Positions 11,750-23,539 of a stretch of 64,000 nucleotides of DNA are shown piece by piece. Origin of the DNA: Holothuria scabra (lineage: Eukaryota > Echinodermata > Holothuroidea > Aspidochirotida > Holothuriidae); NCBI GenBank assembly GCA_037179385.1, contig CM074179.1, positions 37,747,224 to 37,811,223 on the forward strand, read 5' to 3'. Made by a program: the position numbers and the translations under genes. Position 1 is the first letter of the stretch. Each line of letters begins with the position of its first letter. Under the pieces are notes generated by a model, which did not search any database, was not told the DNA's origin, and was given only the letters and a program-made list of their open reading frames with translations.

Positions 11750-11919
11750 GGGGATAAAAGCAGGGTACCCCGGTCTCAAATGTGATTTAAGACCTACGAT
11801 GACGTCATCATAGAGGCTGAGCGGACCGAGGCGATAGCCGAGGTCCGCTCAGCCTCTATGATGACGTCATCGTCGGTCTTAAATCCCATTTAAGACCGGG
11901 CACCCTCGCATTTATCCCC
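11750..11919. repeat. 170-bp hairpin with two TGACGTCA sites
   Basis: GGGGATAAA at 11750 pairs with TTTATCCCC at 11911-11919, and the pairing runs inward almost without break to GCGGACC / GGTCCGC around a short centre near 11834. Each arm carries the CRE-type octamer TGACGTCA (11800-11807 and 11862-11869) and TTAAGACC(G) words. The homologous hairpin is at 58069-58236. Confidence 0.9.
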
Positions 11920-11922
11920 TAA

Positions 11923-12264
11923 TTTTATATTCAGTGGTTTACAGGTAGCGTACATTATTTTCTTCTTTTTTTGTATCACAGCTGATAGGTAACGATTTTC
12001 TAAAGCGATTTTCTTCTTCTTTTTTTTTTTCTTTTTTTTTTTTTTTCGTTAAGTACTCCATACACCAGTATTAAAGAGATGTTATTTTGGCAAGAGTTGC
12101 AGAAGCAGGTGAAAAAAATATCTCTCTCCGCATTGGTCCAAAAGGACCCAAACAACGGTAAAGGGTTAAACTAAGCCTGTGGAGTGTGTTTACAGCAAAG
12201 CTGATGCCACTGTCTCTGCGTGTGAGCACGTAAACCTTTAGCCGAGTGGTGCAGATATTTTAGC
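11923..12264. other. T-rich stretch and a TTAA-MITE right end
   Basis: A pyrimidine-rich run lies at 12000-12047. AACAACGGTAAAGGGTTAA at about 12150-12169 matches the right terminus of the MITE that follows, so this is a solo end. No gene was seen. Confidence 0.55.
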
Positions 12265-12523
12265 TTAACCCTTTACCGTTGTGCTCCGATCGGGGCATAT
12301 TTGCGCGCCTCGGGATTGGGCGGAAAAGCGGACGTAGCCCGCCCCGCATCGGCTTCCGTAGGCCATTGACCCCATGACCTTAAACTATTGTCTCTCTCGC
12401 TCTTGTGGCCGAATTTTCGGGTAGCTACTCGCAGTTTCGAGCTCCGCGTGAAACAGTAAAGATGTGTGACAGACGAGCTCTCCGCATGGGCCCAAAGGGA
12501 CCCAAACAACGGTAAAGTGTTAA
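12265..12523. mobile_element. Intact TTAA-flanked MITE (piggyBac-like)
   Basis: The left end is TTAACCCTTTACCGTTG, and the right end in reverse complement is TTAACACTTTACCGTTG. TTAA at each side (12265-12268, 12520-12523) fits the target preference of piggyBac transposons. That assignment rests only on the ends. The minus-strand frame at 12273-12509 fills the element and is not a gene. Fragments lie at 1735-1930 and about 12150-12169. Confidence 0.75.
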
Positions 12524-12529
12524 CAGACT

Positions 12530-13482
12530 GCTGTTCTAACAGGATATCCTGCAGTGTGATCGAGCCACTATTAGGCCTCCTTTTAGTGGCGTACGAAGGG
12601 GGGGGGGGCGGCCATGCCCCCCTAGTTAAACTTTAGTAACACAGTTTTTACTTCAAAATATAGCATATGTGACACCAGGTTGCATATAAGGACACTTAAT
12701 TTTTCAGAAATTTTCAAAGGAGAAGGATTGTCTCTGCAAGTACGTCCATCAGTGATGCCAATTTTTTAATTCCTACAAATAAGCAAATTCTGTCAAATTC
12801 CAATTTTAACTTTAAAAGGTAGATTCTGTTTCCCACTGGTGGCATCGATAAAAGTAAAGAATACATGTTTAGATTCTCTTTAAAAGCATTAATACGCTAT
12901 TTTTGACCATCTGAGGGGTCTGATTTTCCGAATTTCTTTTTTACGATCCGCGCCAACCAATGGTGGAGTTTCGCTCAGTCTTTTGGGCAAAATTACATTT
13001 TGGGGTCAGATTAACCCTTAACTCTCTGATCACTTTGCAGTTTGCGAGCATATTTTGAAGAAAGGATTTTATTTGCAAACAACAAAAGAAGATAGTGACT
13101 GGGTAGATTCTTCGTATAAGTCTGGAAATGCTGTTTCCAGCCATCTGAGGGGTGCGATTTTTCGAATTTTTTTTTTTTTTAAGACCATACTCCCCCACCC
13201 CCCCCCCCCCCTTCAGAGAAATCCTGGGCACGCCTCTGCGTTAAAGCATACAAATAAACCAGATATTGTTGACCAAAATAATATATTAAGAGCTATTATT
13301 TCCAATTGCTCTTTGTTATTCTTTAAGATTAAAAATGCAGGTAATATTACATAATGACATGGTGATGTTGTTATACTTGTGCATTTTTTTATATGAAGTA
13401 CATACACATTGACCGGAAAAATGTTGGGGAAATTTCATACCTTTGCCCCCCCCCCCCCGGGGGAAATCCTAGCTGTGCCACT
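12530..13482 (+). mobile_element. GGCGTA-ended element, copy C2
   Basis: This is a direct homologue of 2301-3622. The outer end AGTGGCGTACGAAG followed by poly-G is at about 12585, and the far end AGCTGTGCCACT is at 13471-13482. The internal GATTGTCTCTGCAAG, CCAACCAATGGTGG and AAATAAACCAGATATTGTTG blocks are in the same order. Two C tracts (13198-13210, 13447-13458) lie inside. It is non-coding. Confidence 0.6.
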
Positions 13483-13524
13483 CACGCGCATACCATAAAA
13501 ATACCGTCAGGTTACCCAACGTGG

Positions 13525-16500
13525 TATACCGTATGATGTTACAACCGATAATGTAAAAATTAAAAATAAACCGATCATGTTTAAACGACCGATAATGTTA
13601 CAATATCGATAATGTAAAAAAATTCCGATAATGGAGAAAAATAATACCGATAATGTTAAAATTTCTTTGAGCCGATAATGTAAAAAAGGAGTACCTATAA
13701 TGTAAAAACTGTTCGAACAAGGGTTTCAAGTGCAAACTTATAGGTATATATGAGTGCGAGATTATGAAGGTAGGAAGGAAAGCTAGCAGGCGACTGGCTG
13801 GCTGGGCGAGAAAGAAAATACAAGGGTCGTGGGTGGGTTCGTGTATACATGCGTATGTGCGCTTGTACCCTGCGTGTGTGAATTTATTGGTTTATATTGA
13901 CTATGTTGTGTCTGAGTGAAGCCTTCATCTTGGGAGAAGTCGACTTTTTATTGGGAGGCAGGGGTGGTGCCAGCGGGGGAGGGGAGGGTTACGTCGGGGA
14001 GACCTACGTCGGGGAGGCCTAAAATAGTAAAAGAAAAAAGATAAAAAAAAAATTACAAGAACTTACGTTAGCGGATAAGTGATCTTTAACATATTTTTTG
14101 TTTTGAAATATTATTTTAATACATATCGGAATAAATTTTCAATCGCTTTTTCATAGCCATGTTTAAATTCATTCCATGTACCTTGTCTTATCTCCTCCCC
14201 TGTCGGAGGAGAATGGCAATCTCCTTCGGGGAGGCCTAAAATGAAAAAGGGTAAACGACTGAAGTTACTGCATGGATGATTACGAACCATGTATGTCTTT
14301 ATATCGCTATTTTAATGGATATCTAAATCGGTCCAATCATTCATTACAAGCTCTGCTATCCCTCATTCCATCCTCAATCTTCAAGGTCATTTCCCCGTCG
14401 GGGAGGGTTGCCCCACCTTTTGTTGAGAACATCGAGGAGTCTTCATCTAGAAGCCCACAATAAAAGATGTGGGCTTGATAAACTTCAGTTAACCGGACGG
14501 TTTTCTTAACGTTGCTTAATAGAATACCACATTCTTCAATGAAACTCACAATTCTCAATTTTCCATACAAAAAAAAGGGCGAAAGTTTTTTCAATGATGC
14601 AGTACCCAAATGGTCTGCCATCTGGCCTGCCCCGATAATCGACTACTAGCAACGGTAATGAAATCGACTAGGTCGTTTTCAACTAATACATAATGATAAA
14701 CAGCAAAGTGGGACTATCTCTCAATAAGTTTGACTGAAAATTCAGTTGAAGCAACCTTGCAGTGGGACATATTTTCAAATACGTTGGAATTAGGATCATT
14801 TATATTCTGGAGTTGGGGCACTCACGTAGAAAAGCTTACTTATTTAGTGGACCTTAAAATTGAATGCAAAGAAGCTTCTTCATAGAGCGAAAACACTAAT
14901 AGTCAGGCTTCAGATTGAGGTTAGTGCCACCTGGAATTGTCATTAATGCCACCGTGTTTTTTCGATTCCCTGACATGTCTATAAATGGCAAAATTCAATT
15001 ATATGGGTATATTCGGGTGGGAAGGAGAAATATAGTGCGGTTATCTGCCAGGAGTCAGGGTGCTGAAAAATAAAAAATTTCAGGGGTAGGGGAAAGTAAA
15101 ATGGTTATTATTTTTCAGCCAGAACTCGAGAGTAACAAACGCCATTTATAAGGAGCAACTGTCTGGAAAAGTATTTCTTACGGATTATTTTCTCTATTAT
15201 TATAATATATTGAAACTTTAACATTAGCGGCCATTTGCTATATCCTTCGTCTTGGTTGACCTGGATTCTAAATGAAATGTCCAGAAAAATACTTTGCGAA
15301 TATTTACAACAGAAAGTGGACACAGGTTAGGTTATCCTGTGCCAAAAGTACTTTCAATGATTATTTTCCTATCTTCATGATATATCAAAAATAATTACAA
15401 CATTGGCGCCATTTTGCTTTTCCGCAATTTGGTTGATCTGAGTTCCAAAAGAAATATTTCGAAAAATAAATTTAGATTTTTTGTCATAAAATCTGGCAAG
15501 AAATTAAGGGCAACTGTGTCAAAAGTATTTTTAATGAATATTTTTCATATTATTTTTTATACATATGATCGTTTTATTTGCGGCCGTTTTGTTGTTTTGG
15601 CCATCTTGGCTAGTATGAGGTCCTGCATAAAATACCAGAAATAGTGCATGGAGAATAATGTACAATTTGTTATAAAGATATCAGAAATTTCTAATCGAAA
15701 TATATTTATAGTGATTATTTTCGGACATTTATTTACTTTTTTTGATTATTTTCTTATTTTTGTGGGTATTTTTTACTGTATTGTTTTTACTTCTTTAGTG
15801 CATTTCCGATATATTGGCTGATAAAGTACTCTTGTATCTAAGATTGTCAAGTTCCGCCCTTAATTTGAAAACACTATTTTACATCATTGTGATTGGGGGA
15901 TGTGGAAACTTGCAATATTTTTTCACATTTTGGGGGGAATATTTCATTTAGTTTGGTGGCCATTTTGTTGTTTTTCCGCCACCTTGATTAACCTGAATCT
16001 CATCAAAACAATCCCAAAACATAACTTTGGAATATTTGTTACAAAGTATTGCAAAACTTTTAGAATCGATGCCTCAGAAATATTTTTATGAATATTTTCT
16101 TTATTATTATTGAATACAAAATATTCATAATGTTTACAACCAATTTGTTTTTGGCAGCCATTTTGAACGAGCGAGACCCAATACATTTAGTGTTACCACT
16201 TGATTTCGTGTTCAGCGGACCAAAGGGTTTTCTAAAAAATATTGCGTTGGAGAGTTGTCGGATTGCCCGTGAGATTCCTCTGGCCGATGGCCTATTACGA
16301 CTCCTTCAGATGGCACTTGCGGTACCTCAATCTCCTGCCCAATTTGAGGCTCTTAGTACTGATATTTCATTGTATTGTTTTGCACCTTTTTAGGTATTAA
16401 AAAGGGACAGGGGTATCTATATGGACATGCAGATATGCAACTAATAAATTTGCTTTAACAAGGAAAGCTCAAATGGATATGAAAATGATTTCGAGATGGT

Positions 16501-17345
16501 GCACAGCTTGTAACGATCATTAAATATGAATAGATTGGCATTTTCGGTCTGGAAAAGTACTAGTTCATCGTCTTTTTTAACACCTTGAAATACCGTCCCC
16601 CAGTTGGAAAGCTCGGTCCCCTGTCAGGCAAATCTTAGCGCCACCCTGTGTGGACGGGGATGGACAACTACAGGAATTGATCGCCGTCAGCGGAATTTTT
16701 TATTTTTTTATTTTATTTATTTATTTTTTTTTGTTATTCTTTTTGTACCATTACAAAACCACTAATATACTTAAACCACTAAGGACATTGGCGTAGCTGT
16801 GGTCAGGGGGTCATGCTCTTAACCAAAGCTTAAAAAATATTTTGAAAAGGTACAAAAAGAAGAACATACTTATGCTGTTATTAATGCAAATTATATAAGC
16901 ACCACTCGGATTAGCCTTCATCTTAGGTACTTCATCATTCAAAAAAGAATGAAATCAAATGATGCTAGTGATACAAATGATATTAGTACCAAATTAGCCT
17001 TAATCATAGGGTACATCGTTATTCAAAAATAATAAAAACAATAGATTCACACAGGGTACATTGACACACATGCATGTACACACGCGCCACCCGCGAACCT
17101 ATTTTCTTCCCTTCCCGCCCGTCTGCCGCCTGTATACCTGCCAACCTACATAAAATCTCACCCATACACACACCTATACATAGGACCACATGAAAATCTC
17201 GTTACAACAGGTTTTACATTATCGGCAATTTATTTTACATTATCGGTTCATTTTCTTTCACATTATCGGTATTTTTTTTCTTATCGCTCGCTTTTACTTT
17301 ATTCAGATTAATTTTTACACTATCGGCTGTAACCGACGATGCCGT
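13525..17345. mobile_element. 3.8-kb element with long inverted ends
   Basis: The first ~430 bp (13525-13960) recur in inverted form at 16960-17345. Each end is packed with a subterminal motif CCGATAATGTAAAA: about eight on the left (13540-13710) and, reversed, about five on the right (17210-17330). Inside the ends are matching purine/pyrimidine-rich blocks with TGTGTGAATT or CACACA words. The interior has TCGGGGAGGCCTAAAAT motifs and a ~180-bp tandem array. No transposase was found, so it appears non-autonomous. The superfamily was not identified. Confidence 0.7.
15100..16200 (+). repeat. Diverged ~180-200 bp tandem array
   Basis: The block GGC(G)GCCATTTTG followed by a TTGGTTGACCTG-like word appears at about 15227, 15405, 15581, 15957 and 16154. 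Spacings are about 178, 175, 376 (two units) and 198 bp. Each unit also has a 'CAAAAGTATTTTTAATGAATATTTT'-like segment in diverged form. The open frames here are repeat shadows. Confidence 0.65.
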
Positions 17346-18316
17346 ACATAAAAAACAATAGGCTTTGACACCACATGTAATTTAATACATGAAACTTTGT
17401 ACTTCAATCGAAGAAAACCCGCTATCAACAGAAAAGTACGGTACCTTATCATTACTGTACTGTAGCTTATCTTTCTGCGTTAATTTTTATTTTATGTTTA
17501 CAAAGATTTATCATCGTGTTAAGCACACTGTATTATCAACATTATTTGCACAAAAACTGAGCCGGTCATAGTCCTTAGGTCGGGCGAATTAGGCATGGTT
17601 GTAAAGACTACAAGAATACATTGTCTTTGCCGAAAGCTAACTGTACGCTCAATCTGATCAATTGTGCTTTTCATGTAATGGTGGTATGTAGTGTTGTGTG
17701 ATGAGTTTCCTCGATGAAGTATTTTGATGAGGTAAAACACATGGGTCATACTGGAGTCATGGTTGAGAAAAACCGTATTAATACGGAAAAACAGTGCGAG
17801 GTCGTACCCCTGGTAGTAGATATATTTTCATTAAGATGAATCAAAAGTGTAACTTTAAGAGAAGACAATTTACATAGCTATACTGCGATTTGCATGTGAC
17901 TAAAAGTTAGGGCATAATAGGTTTTTCTGTCCTTAAAAATGAAAAGCACAGAGTGTTTCAACTCTCAATGATCAATTCAGGGACGTAAAAAAGGTTCATC
18001 CCATCAACCAATCGCACGATGACATTGTTTAAAACTTAAAGGCAGACTTCACCTTCCCAAATTATATATTTCTGGTTGGAAGCAAGAAATTATAACTTAC
18101 TGAATGACCTCTGGTTTACCAAAAAGTCAAAAGACCTGCACAGAGAAACTCACTTTAAAACGTGGGCCCCGGTGTTCTTTCTGATTACATGTAATTTGGT
18201 CATGTTGTGCTTTGACAACAAAAAATCAAAGCAAAAGTGGAAATACTGGTAAACATTTGGCCACGCCCCAACCCAGCAGCTCACTATCTAAACGGCACCA
18301 TTGACTACATGCGTCA
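17346..18316. other. Unannotated intergenic DNA
   Basis: No gene-like exon was seen. The phrase CTTAAAGGCAGACTTCACC at 18036-18055 resembles the transposon end used by the next element and may be a relic. Confidence 0.45.
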
Positions 18317-18882
18317 TTTACAGTCTACCACAAGTCAAAAAATTCAAAAATATATGTTGAAGAGAATGAAAAAAGAATTCTAACAGTCCAACTCCCATCT
18401 TCATATGACATTCCTGAGCTGATATATAAAATGTAGAAGTTTATTAACTTAAAACAATTTGGTCTATAATAATAATTTGTGACTTTCTTGTTGCACAACT
18501 CACACAACATGCTTTGTTTTCCTTTAAAATTAAAAATGTTTTTATGACCTTGAACACTTACTGTTTGCCTGCATAGCATGTTGCACAAGGAGGGTTTAAT
18601 TAATTACATCACCTCATAAGAGTAAGACTGCTATCACACCTCGGTACAAGGTGCAGTAATGTTCGGAAAAACAAAGAAATACAAAGATTGTAATTTGAGT
18701 AGTACAAGAATAACATCACAAATTATTGCGCAATGTACCATTTTAATTTGAGTGAATAAACTTCAACATTTAATATCTCAGCTCAGGAATGTCCCACGAA
18801 GATGGGAATTGGACTGTTAAAATGTATTTTTCATGGTCTTTAATATATATTTTTGAATTTTTTGACTTTAGGTGTACTTTAA
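18317..18882. mobile_element. Intact MITE with ~110-bp inverted ends
   Basis: Left and right ends match in inverted form over about 110 bp. They share AAGTCAAAAAATTCAAAAAT, AACAGTCCAA(C/T)TCCCATCTTC and ACATTCCTGAGCTGA. The copy at 5640-8703 has the same ends and interior but is interrupted. The short internal frame is not coding. Confidence 0.8.
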
Positions 18883-18894
18883 GTTTACATGGTT

Positions 18895-19165
18895 AATACC
18901 GTTTACATCGTCGTTAATTTTATTTGCATTAACTGGAACAGCGCCACTACCTCTTGTTTGCTCGTTGTTGATTGAAATTACATGGTTACCTTCACCGGCG
19001 GTTGATCGCTACAAGGACGCTACAACCTTTAGCTGGCTATTGAGACCGAATACGCCGTTTTTAACCTCTGGTAGTACGTGGTTACTTCTGATCACGCCGC
19101 TGTTAACGAAATTTAGCACGTGGTTACTTAAAATTTCGCCGTGATTACCAAAATTTACTACGCTG
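18895..19165 (+). repeat. Diverged 21-22 bp tandem repeat
   Basis: Units such as CACGTGGTTACTTAAAATTTC and CCGTGATTACCAAAATTTAC follow one another with period 21-22 and heavy divergence. The best preserved part is 19060-19165. A sister array with the TTAATATC core is at 62086-62190. Confidence 0.55.
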
Positions 19166-19185
19166 TTAATGATAATCATAGGCGT

Positions 19186-19640
19186 ACGGGGGGGGGGGGC
19201 GCAAGGCGGGGGGAGGGGGGCAGACTGCGCCCCCTCAAATTTTCTCAAGACCTAAAATTCAGGCAGGGATCTGGAAAAATTCGGGCAGGGATCTGGAAAA
19301 ATTCCGGCAGCCGTTTGAGTCTTAAATCCTGGTTTGCTTCTACTTACACAGAAAACTCCTAGGCGCGCCCGAATTCCTTCAAACACTTGGCCGAAATAAT
19401 AAAAAAGCACCATAGTCACGGTACAATTTTCATGAAAACTCTAAAAGATACCAAAATTCCCGACACATTTGGGCAGCTTATGAAAAAACAATTTTTCGTC
19501 AGCCTCACTTCATATTCTTGCGCAAACCTTTGCCCGAAATGACAAAATATTCGGGCAAAAGTTGCAAAAAAGTTCTGGGATACTTTCAATTGCCAGATTA
19601 CAAGGGGAGAGAGGATGTATACAGCCCCCAAAAGTATTGC
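19186..19640 (-). mobile_element. Fragment of the 5.7-8.2 kb repeat family
   Basis: After a poly-G tract and two 22-bp units (GGCAGGGATCTGGAAAAATT), the segment ACACATTTGGG...ATATTCGGGCAAA...TTTCAATTGCCA matches 6640-6780 and 59140-59280. It is a partial copy without ends. Confidence 0.55.
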
Positions 19641-20338
19641 CCGAACAAATCAATCAAAAGCTATCTTGCGACGCACCATAGCGCTTCAAAGATTTAATAG
19701 GCTTACCAGGTATGATTTGTTGCGATGATATTCTATTTTCTTTCTTCATTTGTAAATAGTTTGTTCTACTGCTAAATTTGTGATTGTCAATGTCATGACC
19801 TGCATTCGGCAACCAAGCAAAAAGAAGGGAGAGGTTTTCACTACTTTGACATGCCCAAGATGTGATTGCCGCTACTCTAATTGTTTCTTCGTTGTAAATA
19901 GTTTGTTCTAAAATAAGGCATGATTGTCATTGTTTGCAGCGGGCACTAAAGCCAGCGAATACAGAGTATAATATGTTTTTGCCTTTTTAGCATACGTTTG
20001 CGCCACAGCACAATTTTTGTTCACAAAACATTCCAATTTGTATTTGTTACAATATTTTGTTTGTGATGGGTCTATACTCATGATTTCTTTTGTCGATTGA
20101 TTACCAGTAGAAAACATCGTAAATGTCATGCAACTCAACTATCCCGTTATGAATAAAACGTAAAGGTATCGTGAAAGTTGCATTTCGTTTTTTAATTTGT
20201 ATTCCCTTGCCTGAGGCAAAAGAAGTCTGTGCGACTATGCCGATGATTTGGGTACGTTTGTTTTTATTTAATGGGTACGGTTTGTGAGGATCAAGTGTGC
20301 CAAAATCGTTGATATGGACTAAGGTTGTTTGCTCACTA
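19641..20338. other. Unannotated intergenic DNA
   Basis: Two similar phrases with GTAAATAGTTTGTTCTA occur at about 19755 and 19898, a weak internal duplication. No gene was seen. Confidence 0.45.
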
Positions 20339-21105
20339 CAGTGGCGTAGCCACGGGGGGGGGGGGGGGGGTGTTCTTCAGGCCCCCATATTTTTGCGTCC
20401 TGATAAAGTAATTGAAAAAATAAAACATTTGAACGGAAATAAACGCTGAAGTATTTCCTTCGAAACAGTAAATAAATAAAATGAGTAAAAATTAAAAAAA
20501 AACATGGATGAATGTGTGTAAAACACATTTTGTGCGCACGTATGAAATCAAGTAAATCCAGTTTAAAACACGTGGAAAGTGCCGTTTCCAGCCATCTGGA
20601 GGGGTTTGAAAGCCCAAAATTTGCTTGAACGCTCCTCGCCAACTGATGGTGGCGCTCCGCTTACATTCAAATATTGCCGCATTTGCGATCTACGTCCTTC
20701 TGAAGTTTACAATTTTTCCCAAGGGAAATGGAGATATCAGTTCCCTTCAGTCTCATCCCCCAGGCCACAGATCAGATGTGCCCAGTTTGGGGGTCCCTAA
20801 AAAGTGTATGTATTACCATTTTTCATAGATTGATTTTTTATTCTCATTATTTGAGAAGTCGCAGACATGAGATTCGTATTTCAAGGCCGGGTACGTCTAG
20901 CTTAAAAGACATGGGGAGTGCCGTTTCCGGCTATCTGGAGGGGTTTTAAAACCCAAAAGTTTCTTGTACGCTCCGCGCCAACCGATGGTGGCGCTCCGCT
21001 TAGATAGTCTTGCCGTGCCTGACCTTCGGAGGTACCAGCCCCCCCCCCCACTTGTTACCTAGCCCCCCCCCCCAAAAAAAAAATCCCATCCTGGCTACGC
21101 CACTG
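20339..21105. mobile_element. GGCGTAGC-ended element, hAT-like
   Basis: Both ends read CAGTGGCGTAGCCA in inverted orientation (20339 onward and up to 21105), with poly-G or poly-C immediately inside. The interior has two copies of a GCTCC(T/G)CGCCAAC(T/C)GATGGTGGCGCTCCGC module. Convincing flanking duplications were not found (GCTCACTA against GGATCATC). Confidence 0.65.
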
Positions 21106-22752
21106 GGATCATCAAGCATTATAAAAGTTGAATGTAAGTAAGCCTGGGCCACAGAAATTTAATCTTTGATTTCATGTAATATTAGTACTAAACTAGCCCT
21201 TGTGAAGATGTTACAAACATCGAGTATGAGCTTTTGCTTAGCTCTATTTCACAGACTGGCTGTACAGTTCTTATAATCCTCAATCCAGCAGGGAACCACA
21301 GTGCCCATTGGGCTCTTGTTATTGTCGTGTTTGTACCAGGTTTGTGGTGTTCTCCCTTGAACGTGGAATAAACGATCGGCCAGCAATCACGAAAATGAAA
21401 GTTAATCTTGTTTCTTGATTCAATCTTTATTTCACTTATCAAACTCTGTACATACAGTTGGAAAGCTGACCACTGGGTCACCAAAATATATCAAGCTCTG
21501 ATGACGTCACACAATTTTGAATTTTAGCCGCTTATGGAAATGTACACTTGGAAAAAAGAATGGTTTATTTATTCTGTTTACATCCACTTACGATCAATAA
21601 AACTATGAGACTTACCAGACTAACTTCGCAAGTAATCGTAAAACCAATCTCAGGTCAAATTGTCGGCCAAAAGGTCCAAGTATCAACGGGCGATGTTAGT
21701 AGGTCACCCTTGCAGAACGTTCGGTGAAGGGTCACAAATTTGTCCCGAAAAACATTAAGGTAGGAAATATACTTTCTTACATAGGTCCGTTGATAACTTG
21801 TTCCAATATTCTTGAAGATGGATTTTCACGCTTTTTTATGCTACGATTCTGTTTGCAGTGCTGGCATGGAGCACTGTGATGTAAGATCCAACACAAAGCC
21901 TTGCTTTGTGTGTACTCGCTCACACACGTAAGGGATGCGAAAGTATGTACATATAACCTAATGAATAGTTGAAGAACAAAGACCAAAGTCCTTTACAGCA
22001 TTTTTAGTGAAGATGAAAGGATAACAGAAAGGTATCACTTTATTTTGGAAATATTATTTGTTCTCTCTCATTCAAATGACATTTCAACATATTCTCAACT
22101 TGGAGACAGAAAATGTGCAGTTTGAAAACTTCACAAGTGAGCTCTCACTCGTTCGGTTTTCTCAAAAAGCTTATGACGAAGACTCTAGCCAAAGTTCACT
22201 CCCTGTAAATCGCTGTCTACTAAAACGGGTTTCTTTTGAATATTAAACTTTCTATTTTTCTTCAATTGCCAAAAATACTCAGTTAACACTATGAATATGA
22301 ATTATTGACATTTACGCTCTGCGTAAGCTAGCTCCAGTACGGTCTCCCAAAATGCATTTCACCGCAAGTGTTAAGGGTGTAAAGATTGCGCAATAACGGT
22401 CTCAAATGTGAGGCTACTTCCAAACTGAATACACGCATCTATCTGCAACTCCCGGCGTCTCTTCTTCTGTAACTTTCTGCGTACATGAGAGATTGACACC
22501 ACAGAACACACGGTCGTTCGGCGCAATAAAAACCCATCAGTCTAGTCATAAATCTAGTCCAACAGGTGCTAAGTTATTTTGATCTCTATTTAAGTTTTCT
22601 TCTTTCATCTAAAATGTTTTAAGTACTTGAACTTGAATAATTTTTCACCGAGAAAGGTGTAGGCATAAATTTTCCATAGAATCCGAATTTTAAAATAAAA
22701 TTTTTGCTAAAGGCGTTATTTTGAAGAAAAATCTGTGTTATAATACTCCCAC
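21106..22752. other. Unannotated intergenic DNA
   Basis: Frames at 21188-21484 (minus) and 22058-22246 (plus) have mixed composition but no recognisable motif or consistent splice sites. They are left unassigned. Confidence 0.4.
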
Positions 22753-22900
22753 CACAACTGGGCCCCGAGAAGTCCATAAAATAAAGCATCAAATTTCCCA
22801 ATTCGTTGTCAGGATTTCCCGATTCATCGCCACTTCTGAAGACCGTCAGTTCTGTGGAATCATCTTGACCAACATGCTCAACTCTTTTAAACTTGTCCAT
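22753..22900 (-). CDS. Possible coding exon, unrecognised
   Basis: On the minus strand an ATG at 22900 follows a CAG. The frame is rich in D, E, S and G (for example VGQDDSTELTVFRSGDESG) and runs to a GTGGGAG that could be a donor at 22752. The acidic composition and lack of repeats favour coding. However, the acceptor tract is weak, no partner exon in phase was found, and the plus strand is also open. No family was recognised. It may be chance. Confidence 0.25.
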
Positions 22901-23539
22901 CTGCTCCAGTTCGGAACAATAATAAAAACGGCAACAATAAATAATATATCAAAATATGAAAACTTTGTATTGTGACCTTGGGTCATAACTTGATTCGTTG
23001 AACATAAAGAAATGATTCTTGGGAATCCTGTTTATGTAATGGGAATTGCCATCGCTCTACGACATTATTATTGAAACGACAACTTCCCGTACAGACCGAT
23101 ACTCCTCTACAACTGAATATGAAGCTTTGAATATCCTCTAAACAATAAATGAACTTGACGATTTAAAGCTGATGGACACCACTTATGTCTGCCTACAATC
23201 ACTTAAAATAAGCGCTCATCGGATTCATCTATAGTTTATAAAATCATTCTGTATTTTGAATATGAGGTTTCTTTGCAAATCAGCGTTCAGTTGTCTCTCA
23301 AGGTTTATTTACTATTAAAGGCGCAATCATATTTTGAGAGAGAATATTAACAGTTTGGTCCAGCACCTGATTTTTCCTGTCTTAAATGATTATTTACCAG
23401 AATCAGCATGGGAATAGTCTTTCAAGTGTGAAGAAATGTAACGTAAATTATGTGCTTAATACTGTCGAAAGGGAATTTTATAATATTGGTCTGGTAACAA
23501 ACGTCCACAAATTGCAACACCAGATAGCCGATCCCACAC
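22901..23539. other. Unannotated intergenic DNA
   Basis: Nothing recognised. No repeat family of this window extends here. Confidence 0.45.

Noticed and set aside
12273..12509. 78-codon minus-strand frame
   Set aside because: It fills a TTAA-flanked MITE with copies elsewhere in the window.
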